Of a stretch of 64,000 bases of DNA, positions 49,774 through 58,691 are shown one piece after another. Positions within the stretch are counted from its first letter, which is position 1; the number at the start of each line of letters is the position of its first letter. A program made the translations under genes and the position numbers. Source of the stretch: Sinisalibacter aestuarii. GTDB lineage: Bacteria; Pseudomonadota; Alphaproteobacteria; Rhodobacterales; Rhodobacteraceae. Location: assembly GCF_027923545.1 (NCBI RefSeq), contig NZ_BROH01000013.1, forward strand, positions 61,219-125,218. The letters are read 5' to 3'. The notes below the pieces were generated by a model. It had not been told where the DNA came from. It worked only from the letters and a program-made list of their open reading frames with translations, and searched no databases.

Positions 49774-50802
49774 ATGACTCCTGTCCTTCGCCTCCTCGCG
49801 CGACGGCTCGGTATCTCTTTGATCGTGCTCGTCGGCGTTTCGATGCTGATCTTCGGCATCGCACGGGTAATCCCCGGCGACCCTGCGCGCATCGCGCTCG
49901 GGCCGAACGCGACCGCCGAACAGGTGGACGCGCTGCGCGAAAGCCTGCACCTGAACGAAGCGATCCCGGTGCAATACGGCTATTTCGTCAAAGACCTGCT
50001 GCGCGGCGATCTCGGCACCTCGCTCTACACCAACCGGCCGGTCACGCAGGACATCGCCCAGTTTCTGCCAGCCACGCTGGAACTGGTGCTGTTTGCCGGC
50101 ATCCTGATGGTGGGGATCGGGCTGCCGCTCGGCATCTGGTCGGCACGCTACCGGGGGCGCTGGCCCGACCATGTGATCCGCCTCGTCTCGCTGCTCGGGG
50201 TCTCGGCCCCCAGCTTCGTCTGGGCGGTAATCCTGATGCTGCTCTTCGCCTTCTTCCTGCCGATCTTCCCGATCGCGGGCCGGATCTCGGATATCTACGA
50301 GATCGAGCGCGTCACCGGCTTTCTGCTGATCGACACGCTGCTTGCGGGCAATCTCGCCGCCTTCCGCGATGCCTTCTGGCACATCGTCCTGCCCGCCTTC
50401 GCACTCGCCGTTTCCGGCATCGGCCAGGCCGCCCGGCTCACCCGTGCCAATATGGTCGAGACCTATGACAAACCCTATATCGAGATGGCGCAGGCCTATG
50501 GCTTCCGCGCCCGCCGGATTGCGCGCAAATACGCCTTCAAGCCCTCGCTGATCCCCTCGCTCACCATCATCGGGCTCGATTTTGCCGCGATGCTCGGCAA
50601 CGCCTTTCTGGTCGAGGCCGTCTTCGCCTGGCCCGGCCTCAGCCGTTACGGCGTGGCGGTGATCCTGCGCAAAGACCTCAACGCGATCATCGGCACGGTG
50701 CTGATCATCTCGGCCACCTTCCTGATCGTGAACCTGATCGTCGATCTGCTGATCGCCTTCCTCAACCCGCGCATCCGCTACTCGCAGAGAGGCTCGTCAT
50801 GA
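49774..50802 (+). CDS. ABC transporter permease (DppB-like)
   Basis: A 342-residue integral membrane protein. The first helix RRLGISLIVLVGVSMLIFGI and IPGDPARIALGPNA are the DppB/OppB hallmark. Further hydrophobic segments follow, and the EAA-type loop appears as EMAQAYGFRARRIARKYAFKPSL (split here into EMAQAYGFRARRI and KYAFKPSL). It pairs with the next permease. The stop overlaps that start by ATGA. Confidence 0.93.
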   Translation: MTPVLRLLARRLGISLIVLVGVSMLIFGIARVIPGDPARIALGPNATAEQVDALRESLHLNEAIPVQYGYFVKDLLRGDLGTSLYTNRPVTQDIAQFLPATLELVLFAGILMVGIGLPLGIWSARYRGRWPDHVIRLVSLLGVSAPSFVWAVILMLLFAFFLPIFPIAGRISDIYEIERVTGFLLIDTLLAGNLAAFRDAFWHIVLPAFALAVSGIGQAARLTRANMVETYDKPYIEMAQAYGFRARRIARKYAFKPSLIPSLTIIGLDFAAMLGNAFLVEAVFAWPGLSRYGVAVILRKDLNAIIGTVLIISATFLIVNLIVDLLIAFLNPRIRYSQRGSS

Positions 50803-51632
50803 AACGGACCCTGGTGATCCTCCTGCGCAACCCACTCTCGCTCATCGGCGTGATCCTCGTGGCGCTGGTCGTACTCTCCGCGATCTTCGCCGATTTCATC
50901 GCCCCCTTCCCCGAACACCGGGGCTCGGTGGTGGATTTCGTGAACTTCAACAAGGCCCCCAACGCCACCAATATCATGGGGACAGACCTTGTCGGGCGCG
51001 ATCTGTTCAGCCGGATCATCTACGCCTTCCGCATCTCGCTGGTGCTGGGGGTGGTGGTGCTGGCCATCGCCACGCCGATCGGCACGCTGGTGGGGCTGTT
51101 CGCGGGCTATGTCGGCGGCAAGACCGAGTTCATCCTGATGCGGCTGACGGATGTGTTCCTCTCGATCCCGCCGCTGGTGCTGGCCATCGCCATGATGGGC
51201 GTGCTTGAGCCGACGCTGATGAACGCGATGCTCGCCGTCACCGCGATGTGGTGGCCCTGGTATGCGCGGCTGGTCTACAACATCGCCCGCTCCGAGCGCG
51301 AAGAGGGCTACGTGCTGGCCGCCGAGGTGATCGGCGCCTCCACCCCGCATATCGCGCTGCGGGAAATCCTGCCCAACTGCCTGCCCGCGATCCTGACCAA
51401 GATGACCCTCGACATGGGCTTCGTCATCATCATCGCCTCGTCGCTGTCGTTCCTCGGCCTCGGCGTGCAGCCCCCCACCCCCGACCTCGGCTCGATGGTG
51501 GCCGAAGGCGCGCGCTACCTGCCCGATAGCTGGTGGCTCACCGTCTTCCCCGGCCTCGCCATCCTTATCGCGGTGTTCGGCTTCAACCTCGTCGGCGATG
51601 CGCTGCGCGAAATCCTGGGGGCCGACCAATGA
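50799..51632 (+). CDS. ABC transporter permease (DppC-like)
   Basis: A 277-residue integral membrane protein: the N-terminal helix SLIGVILVALVVLSAIFADF, the HIMGTDxxGRD-type motif as NIMGTDLVGRDLFSR, and the EAA loop as AAEVIGASTPHIALREILPN. Together with the DppB-like protein it forms the translocation pore. ATGA overlaps couple it on both sides. Confidence 0.93.
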   Translation: MKRTLVILLRNPLSLIGVILVALVVLSAIFADFIAPFPEHRGSVVDFVNFNKAPNATNIMGTDLVGRDLFSRIIYAFRISLVLGVVVLAIATPIGTLVGLFAGYVGGKTEFILMRLTDVFLSIPPLVLAIAMMGVLEPTLMNAMLAVTAMWWPWYARLVYNIARSEREEGYVLAAEVIGASTPHIALREILPNCLPAILTKMTLDMGFVIIIASSLSFLGLGVQPPTPDLGSMVAEGARYLPDSWWLTVFPGLAILIAVFGFNLVGDALREILGADQ

Positions 51633-52501
51633 GGGACGTGTTGCGCATCGAAGACCTGGTGCTGAAGTTCCGCGGCTATACCGGCGTGACGGAGGTGCTG
51701 CATGGCATCTCGCTCAACATCCGCGCAGGCGAGCGGGTGGCGCTGGTGGGCGAGAGCGGCTCGGGCAAATCGGTAACCGCGCGCATCGTGCTCGGGCAAT
51801 TGCAGGAACTGCGCAGCGCGCAGGTGCAGGGCGGGCTCTACTTCGAGGAACAGGATCTCAACCGCCTCAGCCGCCGCCAGTGGCACGCGCTGCGCGGCAC
51901 CCATATGTCGATGATCTTTCAGGACCCGACATCCTCGCTCAACCCGGTCTTTACCATCGGCGTGCAATTCACCGAGGTGCTGCGCCGGCGCGATCCGAAA
52001 CTGTCGAAAGAGGCCGCCGCCAAGCGCGCGGGAGAGTTGCTCAATTCGGTCTCGATCCACGATCACGCGCGGGTGCTGAACGCCTATCCGTTCCAGCTTT
52101 CGGGCGGGATGAACCAGCGTGTCGCCATCGCGATGGCGCTGGCCAACCATCCCTCGCTGCTGATCGCCGACGAGCCGGGCACCGCGCTTGACGTGACGGT
52201 GCAGGCACAAACCCTGCACCTGATGCACGACCTCGTGGAGCGCACCGGCACGGCGGTGCTGTTCATCTCGCACAATCTCGGCGTGGTGCGCGAATTCGCC
52301 GACCGGATCTACGTCATCTATCGCGGCAGGATCGTCGAACAGGGGCCGACGCAGGCGGTGTTTGAAAACCCGCGCCACGCCTATACCCGCGCGCTGATGG
52401 CTGCCGTGCCCCGGATCACCGGCGGCGGCGTGCCGGAGATACAGGACATGGACGGGGCGTTTTTCGACCCGCTTGAAGTGCACGGGGAGGACCGGCCATG
52501 A
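51629..52501 (+). CDS. ABC transporter ATP-binding protein (DppD-like)
   Basis: A 290-residue ATPase with Walker A GESGSGKS, the FQDPTSSLNPVFTIG Q-loop of the Dpp/Opp family, signature LSGGMNQR, Walker B LLIADEPGTALD and switch His in ISHNLGVV. The start is the ATG at 51629 overlapping the permease stop. It is a little shorter than typical DppD, lacking much of the C-terminal Cys-rich tail. Confidence 0.93.
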   Translation: MRDVLRIEDLVLKFRGYTGVTEVLHGISLNIRAGERVALVGESGSGKSVTARIVLGQLQELRSAQVQGGLYFEEQDLNRLSRRQWHALRGTHMSMIFQDPTSSLNPVFTIGVQFTEVLRRRDPKLSKEAAAKRAGELLNSVSIHDHARVLNAYPFQLSGGMNQRVAIAMALANHPSLLIADEPGTALDVTVQAQTLHLMHDLVERTGTAVLFISHNLGVVREFADRIYVIYRGRIVEQGPTQAVFENPRHAYTRALMAAVPRITGGGVPEIQDMDGAFFDPLEVHGEDRP

Positions 52502-53304
52502 CCCCGCTCCTGTCGCTCAAAAACGTCTCGAAGACCTTCGGCCACGGCGATCACATCGTGCAGGCCGTGCGCGATGTGAGCTTTGACGTGATGCCGGGCG
52601 AATGCCTTGCCGTGGTGGGCGAAAGCGGCTCGGGCAAGACCACGCTCGCCAACATGATCCTCGGCGTTTTCGGCCAATCGTCGGGCGAACTCTGGTTCGA
52701 CGGCAAGCCGCTGCCAACCCGGCGCACGCTGGAGCACCGCAGCGCAATCCAGCTCGTGCAGCAAAACCCGCTTTCCTCGCTCAACCCCAAGCGCTCGGTG
52801 GGTGCCTCTGTCCGGCTCGGGCTTGACGTTTACGGCATCGGCAGCCCTTCCGACCGCTGGTCGCTGGTCGAGGCCGCACTGGAAGAGGTGGGCCTGCCGC
52901 GCGACTTCCGCAAACGCCCGCCGGCAGCGCTCTCGGGCGGCCAGCGCCAGCGTGTCGCCATTGCCCGCGCCCTCGCCTGCCAGTCGCGCCTTGTGGTGCT
53001 GGACGAGCCGACTTCGGCGCTCGACGTTCTGGTGCAGGCCCGCGTGCTGCGGCTGCTCAACGATCTGCGCGCCGCAAAGGGGCTGAGCTACGTGTTCATC
53101 ACCCACGATCTCTCGGTCGTGCGCAATGTGGCCGACCGTGTGGCGGTGTTCAAATCCGGCCAGCTCGTCGAATGCGCCGAGACCGGGGCCATCTTCGAAA
53201 ACCCGCGCGAGGACTACACCCGCCAGCTTATCGGGGCGGTGCCGGTGGTGACGCGCGAAGAAATCGAACTCAGGAATACCTTGGCGACGGAGGGCCAGAC
53301 ATGA
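52498..53304 (+). CDS. ABC transporter ATP-binding protein (DppF-like)
   Basis: A 268-residue ATPase with Walker A GESGSGKT, QQNPLSSLNPKRSV, signature LSGGQRQR, Walker B LVVLDEPTSALD and switch His in ITHDLSVV. It forms the ATPase heterodimer with the preceding protein. ATGA overlaps on both sides place the GAF gene in the same transcript. Confidence 0.93.
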   Translation: MTPLLSLKNVSKTFGHGDHIVQAVRDVSFDVMPGECLAVVGESGSGKTTLANMILGVFGQSSGELWFDGKPLPTRRTLEHRSAIQLVQQNPLSSLNPKRSVGASVRLGLDVYGIGSPSDRWSLVEAALEEVGLPRDFRKRPPAALSGGQRQRVAIARALACQSRLVVLDEPTSALDVLVQARVLRLLNDLRAAKGLSYVFITHDLSVVRNVADRVAVFKSGQLVECAETGAIFENPREDYTRQLIGAVPVVTREEIELRNTLATEGQT

Positions 53305-53798
53305 CGGATATATCGCAGGCGGTGGCTCAGGCGGGAAACCAGCCTGAGACCACGTTCAAGGCGTTGGAGCGGCTGGTGGACGAAACCATCGGCGTGAAAT
53401 TGTTCACGCTGATGGAGGTAGATCACGAGGAAAACGTCGCCTGGCGCAATTACACCAACATGCCTGAGGCCTACCCCGTGTTGGGCAAGAAGCCCCGCCA
53501 TCAGAACAAGTGGTCCGAGGTCGTCGACGGGCGGCGCGAAACCTTCGTGGCCAATTCGATCGGCGAGATCGCGGAGGTGTTCGACGATCACGAACTGATC
53601 CGGTCGCTCGGCTGCGAAAGCGTGCTCAACCTGCCGATCTTCATCAATGGCGAGCTGCGCGGCACACTCAATTGCCTGCACGAAGCGGGCTATTACACGC
53701 CCGAGCGCGTGACCGCCGCACAATCCCTCAAAACCGCTGGCGCGCTGGCATTCCTGCTGGCCGAAAGCATCCGCAACCAAGGAGAGCACAATGGGTAA
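53301..53798 (+). CDS. GAF domain protein
   Basis: A 165-residue stand-alone GAF domain: ERLVDETIGVKLFTLMEVD at the start, then HQNKWSEVVDGRRETFVAN, LGCESVLNLPIFINGELRGTLN-type strands (seen as ESVLNLPIFINGE) and a final helix TAAQSLKTAGALAFLLAES. GAF folds bind small ligands. Lying between transporter ATPase and HyuA genes with overlaps at both ends (the HyuA ATG lies 8 bp inside it), it may sense or stabilise the operon's substrate. It has no output domain. Confidence 0.85.
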   Translation: MTDISQAVAQAGNQPETTFKALERLVDETIGVKLFTLMEVDHEENVAWRNYTNMPEAYPVLGKKPRHQNKWSEVVDGRRETFVANSIGEIAEVFDDHELIRSLGCESVLNLPIFINGELRGTLNCLHEAGYYTPERVTAAQSLKTAGALAFLLAESIRNQGEHNG

Positions 53799-55866
53799 GA
53801 TCACCCGCCGCGTGGCCACCGATGTAGGTGGCACCTTCACCGACCTGGTCTGCTTCGAGACCGATATTGATACCGGTGAATCCCGTGTCATCACGGCCAA
53901 GAGCGACACCACCCCGCCCGATTTCGAGACCGGCGTGCTCAACGTGCTGGAAAAAGGCGGCGTCGATCCGGCGGAGGTCGATTTTCTCGCGCATGGCACC
54001 ACCGTGGTGATCAACGCCCTGACCGAGCGCAAGGGTGTGAAGGTCGGCCTGATCACCACCGAGGGCTTCCGCGACTCGCTGGAGATCGCGCGCGGCAACC
54101 GTCCGGACTTCTTCAACCTGCACTACCAGAAGCCCGCCCCCTTCGTGCCGCGCCATCTGCGCGCCGAACTGCCGGGGCGCTTCACCTATACCGGCGAGGA
54201 GCGCGCGCCGCTGGATGTTTCCAGCCTGCCCGCGATCCTCGACGGCTTCCGCGCCGAGGGGGTCGAGGCGGTGGCGATCAGCTTCCTGCATTCCTACGCC
54301 AACACCGCGCATGAAGAGGCGGCGCTGGCCGAGGTGCAAAAGCTCTGGCCCGAGGTCTCGGTGGTCGCCTCCCACCAGATCACCCGCGAATGGCGCGAAT
54401 ACGAGCGCACCAACACCGCCGTGCTCTCCGCCTATGTGCAGCCCGTCGCCGCGCGCTACCTCGCCAAGCTCGACAACGGGCTGAAATCCAGGGGGCTGAA
54501 GAAGAACCCCTATATCATGCAGTCCAATTGCGGCGTGGACTCGCTGCCCGCCACCTCGAAAACGCCGATCACCATGGTCGAAAGCGGCCCCGCCTCGGGC
54601 TTCTGGGGTGCTGCCGAGCTTGGCCGGCTGATCGGTGAACCCAACGTTCTGGCGCTCGACATCGGCGGCACCACCGCCAAATGCTCGCTGATCGAGAACG
54701 GCGAAGTGCGGATCATGACCGATTACTGGATCGAACGGTCGCGCGAATCCTCGGGCTACCCGATCATGGTGCCGGTGGTCGATCTGGTCGAGATCGGCAA
54801 TGGCGGCGGTTCCATCGCCTGGGTCGACGATTTCGGCAAGCTGCATGTCGGCCCGCAATCGGCCGGCGCCCTGCCCGGCCCGGCCTCTTACGGCAAGGGC
54901 GGCACCGAAGCCACCACCACCGATGCTAATCTCTGGCTTGGCCGGATCAACCGCGACTATTTCTGCGGCGGCGCGATCGACGCCGACATGATGGCCGCCG
55001 AAAAGGCGATCACCGCGCTTGGCGAAAAGCTCGGCGTCGGCCCCGACCAGGCTGCCGAGGGGATCATCCGTATCGCCAACAACAACATGGTGAACGCGCT
55101 GAAGCTCGTCTCGCTCAATCGCGGCTTCGACACCCGCGATTTCACCCTGCTCGCCTTCGGCGGCGGCGGCGCGATGCATGCCGTAGCGCTGGGGCAGGAA
55201 TTGCAGGTAAAAAAGGTGGTCGTGCCCGCCGCCGCGGCGGTGTTCTCGGCCTGGGGCATGATGATGTCGGACCTCAGACGCGACTTCTTCGTCACCCACC
55301 TCGTCGACCTGACCGATGGCGCGGGCGATGTGATCGAGCGCACCTTCGCCGAAGCCGAGGCCGGCGCGCTCGCCACCTTCGCCGAAGAGGGTGTGGAAGA
55401 CGGCAAGGTGAGCTTCCTGCGCTACGGCAAGTTTCGCTACCAGAACCAGGAGCACACCACCGAAGTGCTCCTGTCGAACGAGGCGATCACCGATGCGAGC
55501 CTGGCGCAGATCGCGTCGGACTTCCACGAAACCTACGAGCGTGAATACACCTACCGCCTCAACGCGCCGGTCGAGATGGTGGGCATTCACCTCGTCGCCA
55601 AGGCCGAGGTGGGCAAGCTCGAAATGCGCCCCGAGCCGCTCGGCGATGCCGATGCCTCGGGCGCGGTCAAGGGCAAGCGGATGGTCGACTATGCGCTGGA
55701 GGGCAAGCACGAAGCCACGATCTACGATGGCGACGCGCTGCGCCCCGGCATGGCGTTCCACGGCCCCGCGATTGTCGAAGACAGCGGCACCACCGTGGTG
55801 ATCCACCCCGGCAACGCCGTCGAGGTCGACCCCTACCGCAACCTCCACATCAACCTGAACGGATGA
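53791..55866 (+). CDS. Hydantoinase/oxoprolinase family protein, HyuA type
   Basis: A 691-residue ATP-dependent amidohydrolase subunit. It has the actin-like N-terminal phosphate motif TDVGGTFTDLVCFE, a LAHGTTVVINALTERKG segment, VLALDIGGTTAKCSLIE as the second ATP motif, and a C-terminal GPAIVEDSGTTVVIHPG. With HyuB it opens cyclic amides such as 5-oxoproline or hydantoins, or carboxylates ketones, with ATP. The start follows AAGGAGAGCAC. HyuB follows 10 bp later. Confidence 0.92.
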   Translation: MGKITRRVATDVGGTFTDLVCFETDIDTGESRVITAKSDTTPPDFETGVLNVLEKGGVDPAEVDFLAHGTTVVINALTERKGVKVGLITTEGFRDSLEIARGNRPDFFNLHYQKPAPFVPRHLRAELPGRFTYTGEERAPLDVSSLPAILDGFRAEGVEAVAISFLHSYANTAHEEAALAEVQKLWPEVSVVASHQITREWREYERTNTAVLSAYVQPVAARYLAKLDNGLKSRGLKKNPYIMQSNCGVDSLPATSKTPITMVESGPASGFWGAAELGRLIGEPNVLALDIGGTTAKCSLIENGEVRIMTDYWIERSRESSGYPIMVPVVDLVEIGNGGGSIAWVDDFGKLHVGPQSAGALPGPASYGKGGTEATTTDANLWLGRINRDYFCGGAIDADMMAAEKAITALGEKLGVGPDQAAEGIIRIANNNMVNALKLVSLNRGFDTRDFTLLAFGGGGAMHAVALGQELQVKKVVVPAAAAVFSAWGMMMSDLRRDFFVTHLVDLTDGAGDVIERTFAEAEAGALATFAEEGVEDGKVSFLRYGKFRYQNQEHTTEVLLSNEAITDASLAQIASDFHETYEREYTYRLNAPVEMVGIHLVAKAEVGKLEMRPEPLGDADASGAVKGKRMVDYALEGKHEATIYDGDALRPGMAFHGPAIVEDSGTTVVIHPGNAVEVDPYRNLHINLNG

Positions 55867-55876
55867 GGCCACGATC

Positions 55877-57535
55877 ATGACCCAGAACAACGACCGGATC
55901 ACGCTGGAAATCATCCAGAACTCGCTTCAGGCCGCCGCTGACGAGATGTTCGCCGCCATGCGCAAGACCGCGATGTCGTCGATCATCTACGAGGTGCTCG
56001 ACATGGGCACCGGGATCACCGACGCCGAAGGGCGGCTTGCCTCCTCCGGCGCGGGCATCCCCGCCTTCGTCGGTGTGCTCGACAAATCTGTGCAGGCGAT
56101 CCTGCGCAAATTTCCGGCCGACAACATACGCCCCGGCGATGTGTTCATCACCAACGATCCCTATTACGGCGGCGTCACCCACCTCAACGATCTTGTGCTG
56201 ACCATGCCGGTCTTCGCCGACGGCCGGCTGATCGCATGGACCGCGAACATCGCCCATAATTCCGATGTCGGCGGCATGGCCCCCGGCTCGCTCTCGGGCG
56301 AAGCGACCGAGATCTTTCAGGAGGGGTTGCGCCTGCCCGGCGTGAAGCTCGTCAGCGAGGGCACCACCCTGGATGCGGTGATGGATATCATCACCATCAA
56401 TTCGCGCATGCCCGACTTTCTGCACGGCGATGTCTGGGCCGCCATCGCCTCGGTACGGGTCGGCGCGCGGCGGCTGGAAGAGCTTGCCGCCAAATACGGG
56501 GTAGACACCTTCATCCGCGGGATGGAGAGCTTCATGGATTTCGGCGAGAAATCCGCGCTGGCCGAAATGGCCACCTTGCCCAAGGGCACCTTTACCCTGT
56601 CGGAAGACCAGGACGATGGCCGGGTCTACAACGTGACCGTCACGATCACCGACGAAGACTTCACCGTCGATCTGCGCGACAACCCCGATCAGGATCCGGG
56701 CCCGACCAATGCCTGCCGCGACGGCACGATGATCTGCGCGCAGATGGTGTTCAAATCGCTCACGGGCCACGACACGCCGGCCAATGACGGCTCGTTCCGG
56801 CCGTTGAAGGTGCTGACCCGCGAAGGCTCGATCTTCCACGCCCGGGAACCCTCCGCCGTCGGCTTCTATTTCGAAACCGAAGTGCGGATCTACGACCTGA
56901 TCTGGCGCTGCCTCGCGCCGCATATCCCCGAAAAGCTGCCCGCCGGGCACTTCGCCTCGATTGCGGGCACCTTCATTGGCGGCATCCATCCCGATACCGG
57001 GCGGCAATACACCATTGTCGAGCCGCAGATCGGCGGCTGGGGCGGCTGGGCCGGCCATGACGGCAATTCCTGCATCTTCTCGGGCTTCCACGGCGAAACC
57101 TACAACACACCCGCCGAGATTTCCGAGGCGCGCAACGGGCTGCTGGTGGACCGGATGGAGCTCAATACCGAGCCGGGCGGCGAAGGCGAGTTCACCGGCG
57201 GGCGCGGGCTGAAGCTCGAATATCGCATCCGCACCGATAACGGCTTCCTGACGGCGGGCTATACCCGTTCGAAGATCAAGCCCTGGTCGCTGGAAGGCGG
57301 CGAGGAAGGCTCGGGCAATTTCATCGAGGTGATCAAGAGCGACGGGTCGCAGGAGCGCTATTCCTTCGTCTCCGGCCTGACCGTGAACAAGGATGACGTG
57401 ATCCGCGTGATCACCTCTTCGGGCGGTGGCTATGGCGATCCCAAAAAGCGCGATCCGAAGAAGATCGCCGCCGACATCAAGAACGGAGTGCTGACCGAAG
57501 CCCGTGCCAGAGAGGTCTACGGCTACACCGGCTGA
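55877..57535 (+). CDS. Hydantoinase/oxoprolinase family protein, HyuB type (copy 1)
   Basis: A 552-residue HyuB subunit: ITLEIIQNSLQAAADEMFAA, GIPAFVGVLDKSV, DVFITNDPYYGGVTHLND with likely metal-binding His, FVDLRDN-type strands, and the C-terminal SSGGGYGDPKKRDP motif. It partners the HyuA protein just upstream. It is a paralogue of the second HyuB at 58691, which is shorter at the C-terminus. Confidence 0.93.
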   Translation: MTQNNDRITLEIIQNSLQAAADEMFAAMRKTAMSSIIYEVLDMGTGITDAEGRLASSGAGIPAFVGVLDKSVQAILRKFPADNIRPGDVFITNDPYYGGVTHLNDLVLTMPVFADGRLIAWTANIAHNSDVGGMAPGSLSGEATEIFQEGLRLPGVKLVSEGTTLDAVMDIITINSRMPDFLHGDVWAAIASVRVGARRLEELAAKYGVDTFIRGMESFMDFGEKSALAEMATLPKGTFTLSEDQDDGRVYNVTVTITDEDFTVDLRDNPDQDPGPTNACRDGTMICAQMVFKSLTGHDTPANDGSFRPLKVLTREGSIFHAREPSAVGFYFETEVRIYDLIWRCLAPHIPEKLPAGHFASIAGTFIGGIHPDTGRQYTIVEPQIGGWGGWAGHDGNSCIFSGFHGETYNTPAEISEARNGLLVDRMELNTEPGGEGEFTGGRGLKLEYRIRTDNGFLTAGYTRSKIKPWSLEGGEEGSGNFIEVIKSDGSQERYSFVSGLTVNKDDVIRVITSSGGGYGDPKKRDPKKIAADIKNGVLTEARAREVYGYTG

Positions 57536-57544
57536 CCAAAACCG

Positions 57545-57568
57545 GGCGGGCGGCACAGGCGGCCCGCC
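57545..57568 (+). other. Intercistronic hairpin upstream of the M24 peptidase gene
   Basis: GGCGGGC (57545-57551) pairs with GCCCGCC (57562-57568) around a 10-nt loop in the 64-bp gap after the first HyuB gene. No T tract follows, so partial termination or transcript processing is possible but unproven. Confidence 0.4.
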
Positions 57569-57599
57569 TATCAGACATTCGCGTATGGGAGGATCCCGG

Positions 57600-58691
57600 A
57601 TGACCAAGACGCAAGACAGACTGACCAGGCTGCGCGCCCGCATGGAGGCCGAGGGGATCGACCTCGTCGCGCTCGGGCCGGGGGCGCATATGGACTGGCT
57701 CATGGGCTTCCACCCGCATCCCGACGAACGCCCCTGCCTCGCCTGCATCACCCGCGAGGCGGCGGCCTTCCTGATGCCGGCCCTGAACGCCGAAGGCTCG
57801 CGCCCGCATACCGATCTGCCGTTCCACGAATGGTCCGATGCCGAGGGTCCCGATGGCGCCTTCTCCACCCTGCTCGACGCACTGGGGGCGAAGTCGGCCC
57901 GCCGGATCGTGCTCGACGAGACGATGCGCGCCGATTTCGCCGCATTGGTGCAGGACGCCCTGCCCGATGCCGAGCGCCGGTTCACCGCCTCGACCATCGG
58001 CTATCTCAGGATGCGCAAGGACGACGACGAGTACCGCGTGCTGAAGCAAAACGCCCTGATCGCCGACCAGGCGATGGAGGCGGGCTGGGCCGCGATGGCG
58101 GCGGGCATGAGCGAGCTTGAGGTGGCGGCGGTGATCCGCGAGCGGTTCAAGGCGCTCGGGGCCGAGCCGCTCTTTACCATTGTCGGCGCGGGCGGCAACG
58201 GCGCCTTCCCGCATCACCACACCGGCGAAACCCGGCTCGCGCAAGGCGATGCGGTGGTGATGGATATCGGCGGCGGCATGAACGGCTATTCGAGCGACAT
58301 GACCCGCATGGCGGTGCTCGGCACGCCGCCCGAGGGCTATGACGAGGTGCATGCCATCGTCGAGGCCGCCGTGCAGGCGGCGATGAAGGCCGCCCGGCCC
58401 GGCGCGAAGGCGCATGAGGTGGACGATGCCGCGCGCGGCGTGATCGCGGCGGCGGGCTATGGCGAATATTTCGTGCACCGCACCGGCCACGGCATGGGCG
58501 TTGAGGTGCACGAGCAGCCCTATATGACCTCGGTGTCGCAGACGGTGCTTGAGCCGGGCATGGTGTTTTCCATCGAGCCGGGCATCTACCTGCCGGGCCG
58601 CTTCGGCATCCGCCTCGAAGACATCGTGATCCTGCGCGATGACGGCCCCGAAATCCTCTCCGAACTCCCCCGCAAGCTGAAGGTGCTGTGA
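57600..58691 (+). CDS. M24 family metallopeptidase (Xaa-Pro dipeptidase-like)
   Basis: A 363-residue pita-bread-fold enzyme with an N-terminal creatinase-like domain (1-135). The five metal ligands are recognisable: Asp in VVMDIGGG, Asp in SSDMTRM, His in HRTGHGMG, Glu in FSIEPGIY and Glu in RLEDIVIL. It cleaves Xaa-Pro dipeptides or related amide/creatine-like substrates. Its place between two HyuB genes suggests hydrolysis of the linear product of ring opening. The start is at 57600 behind GGGAGGATC. Confidence 0.92.
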   Translation: MTKTQDRLTRLRARMEAEGIDLVALGPGAHMDWLMGFHPHPDERPCLACITREAAAFLMPALNAEGSRPHTDLPFHEWSDAEGPDGAFSTLLDALGAKSARRIVLDETMRADFAALVQDALPDAERRFTASTIGYLRMRKDDDEYRVLKQNALIADQAMEAGWAAMAAGMSELEVAAVIRERFKALGAEPLFTIVGAGGNGAFPHHHTGETRLAQGDAVVMDIGGGMNGYSSDMTRMAVLGTPPEGYDEVHAIVEAAVQAAMKAARPGAKAHEVDDAARGVIAAAGYGEYFVHRTGHGMGVEVHEQPYMTSVSQTVLEPGMVFSIEPGIYLPGRFGIRLEDIVILRDDGPEILSELPRKLKVL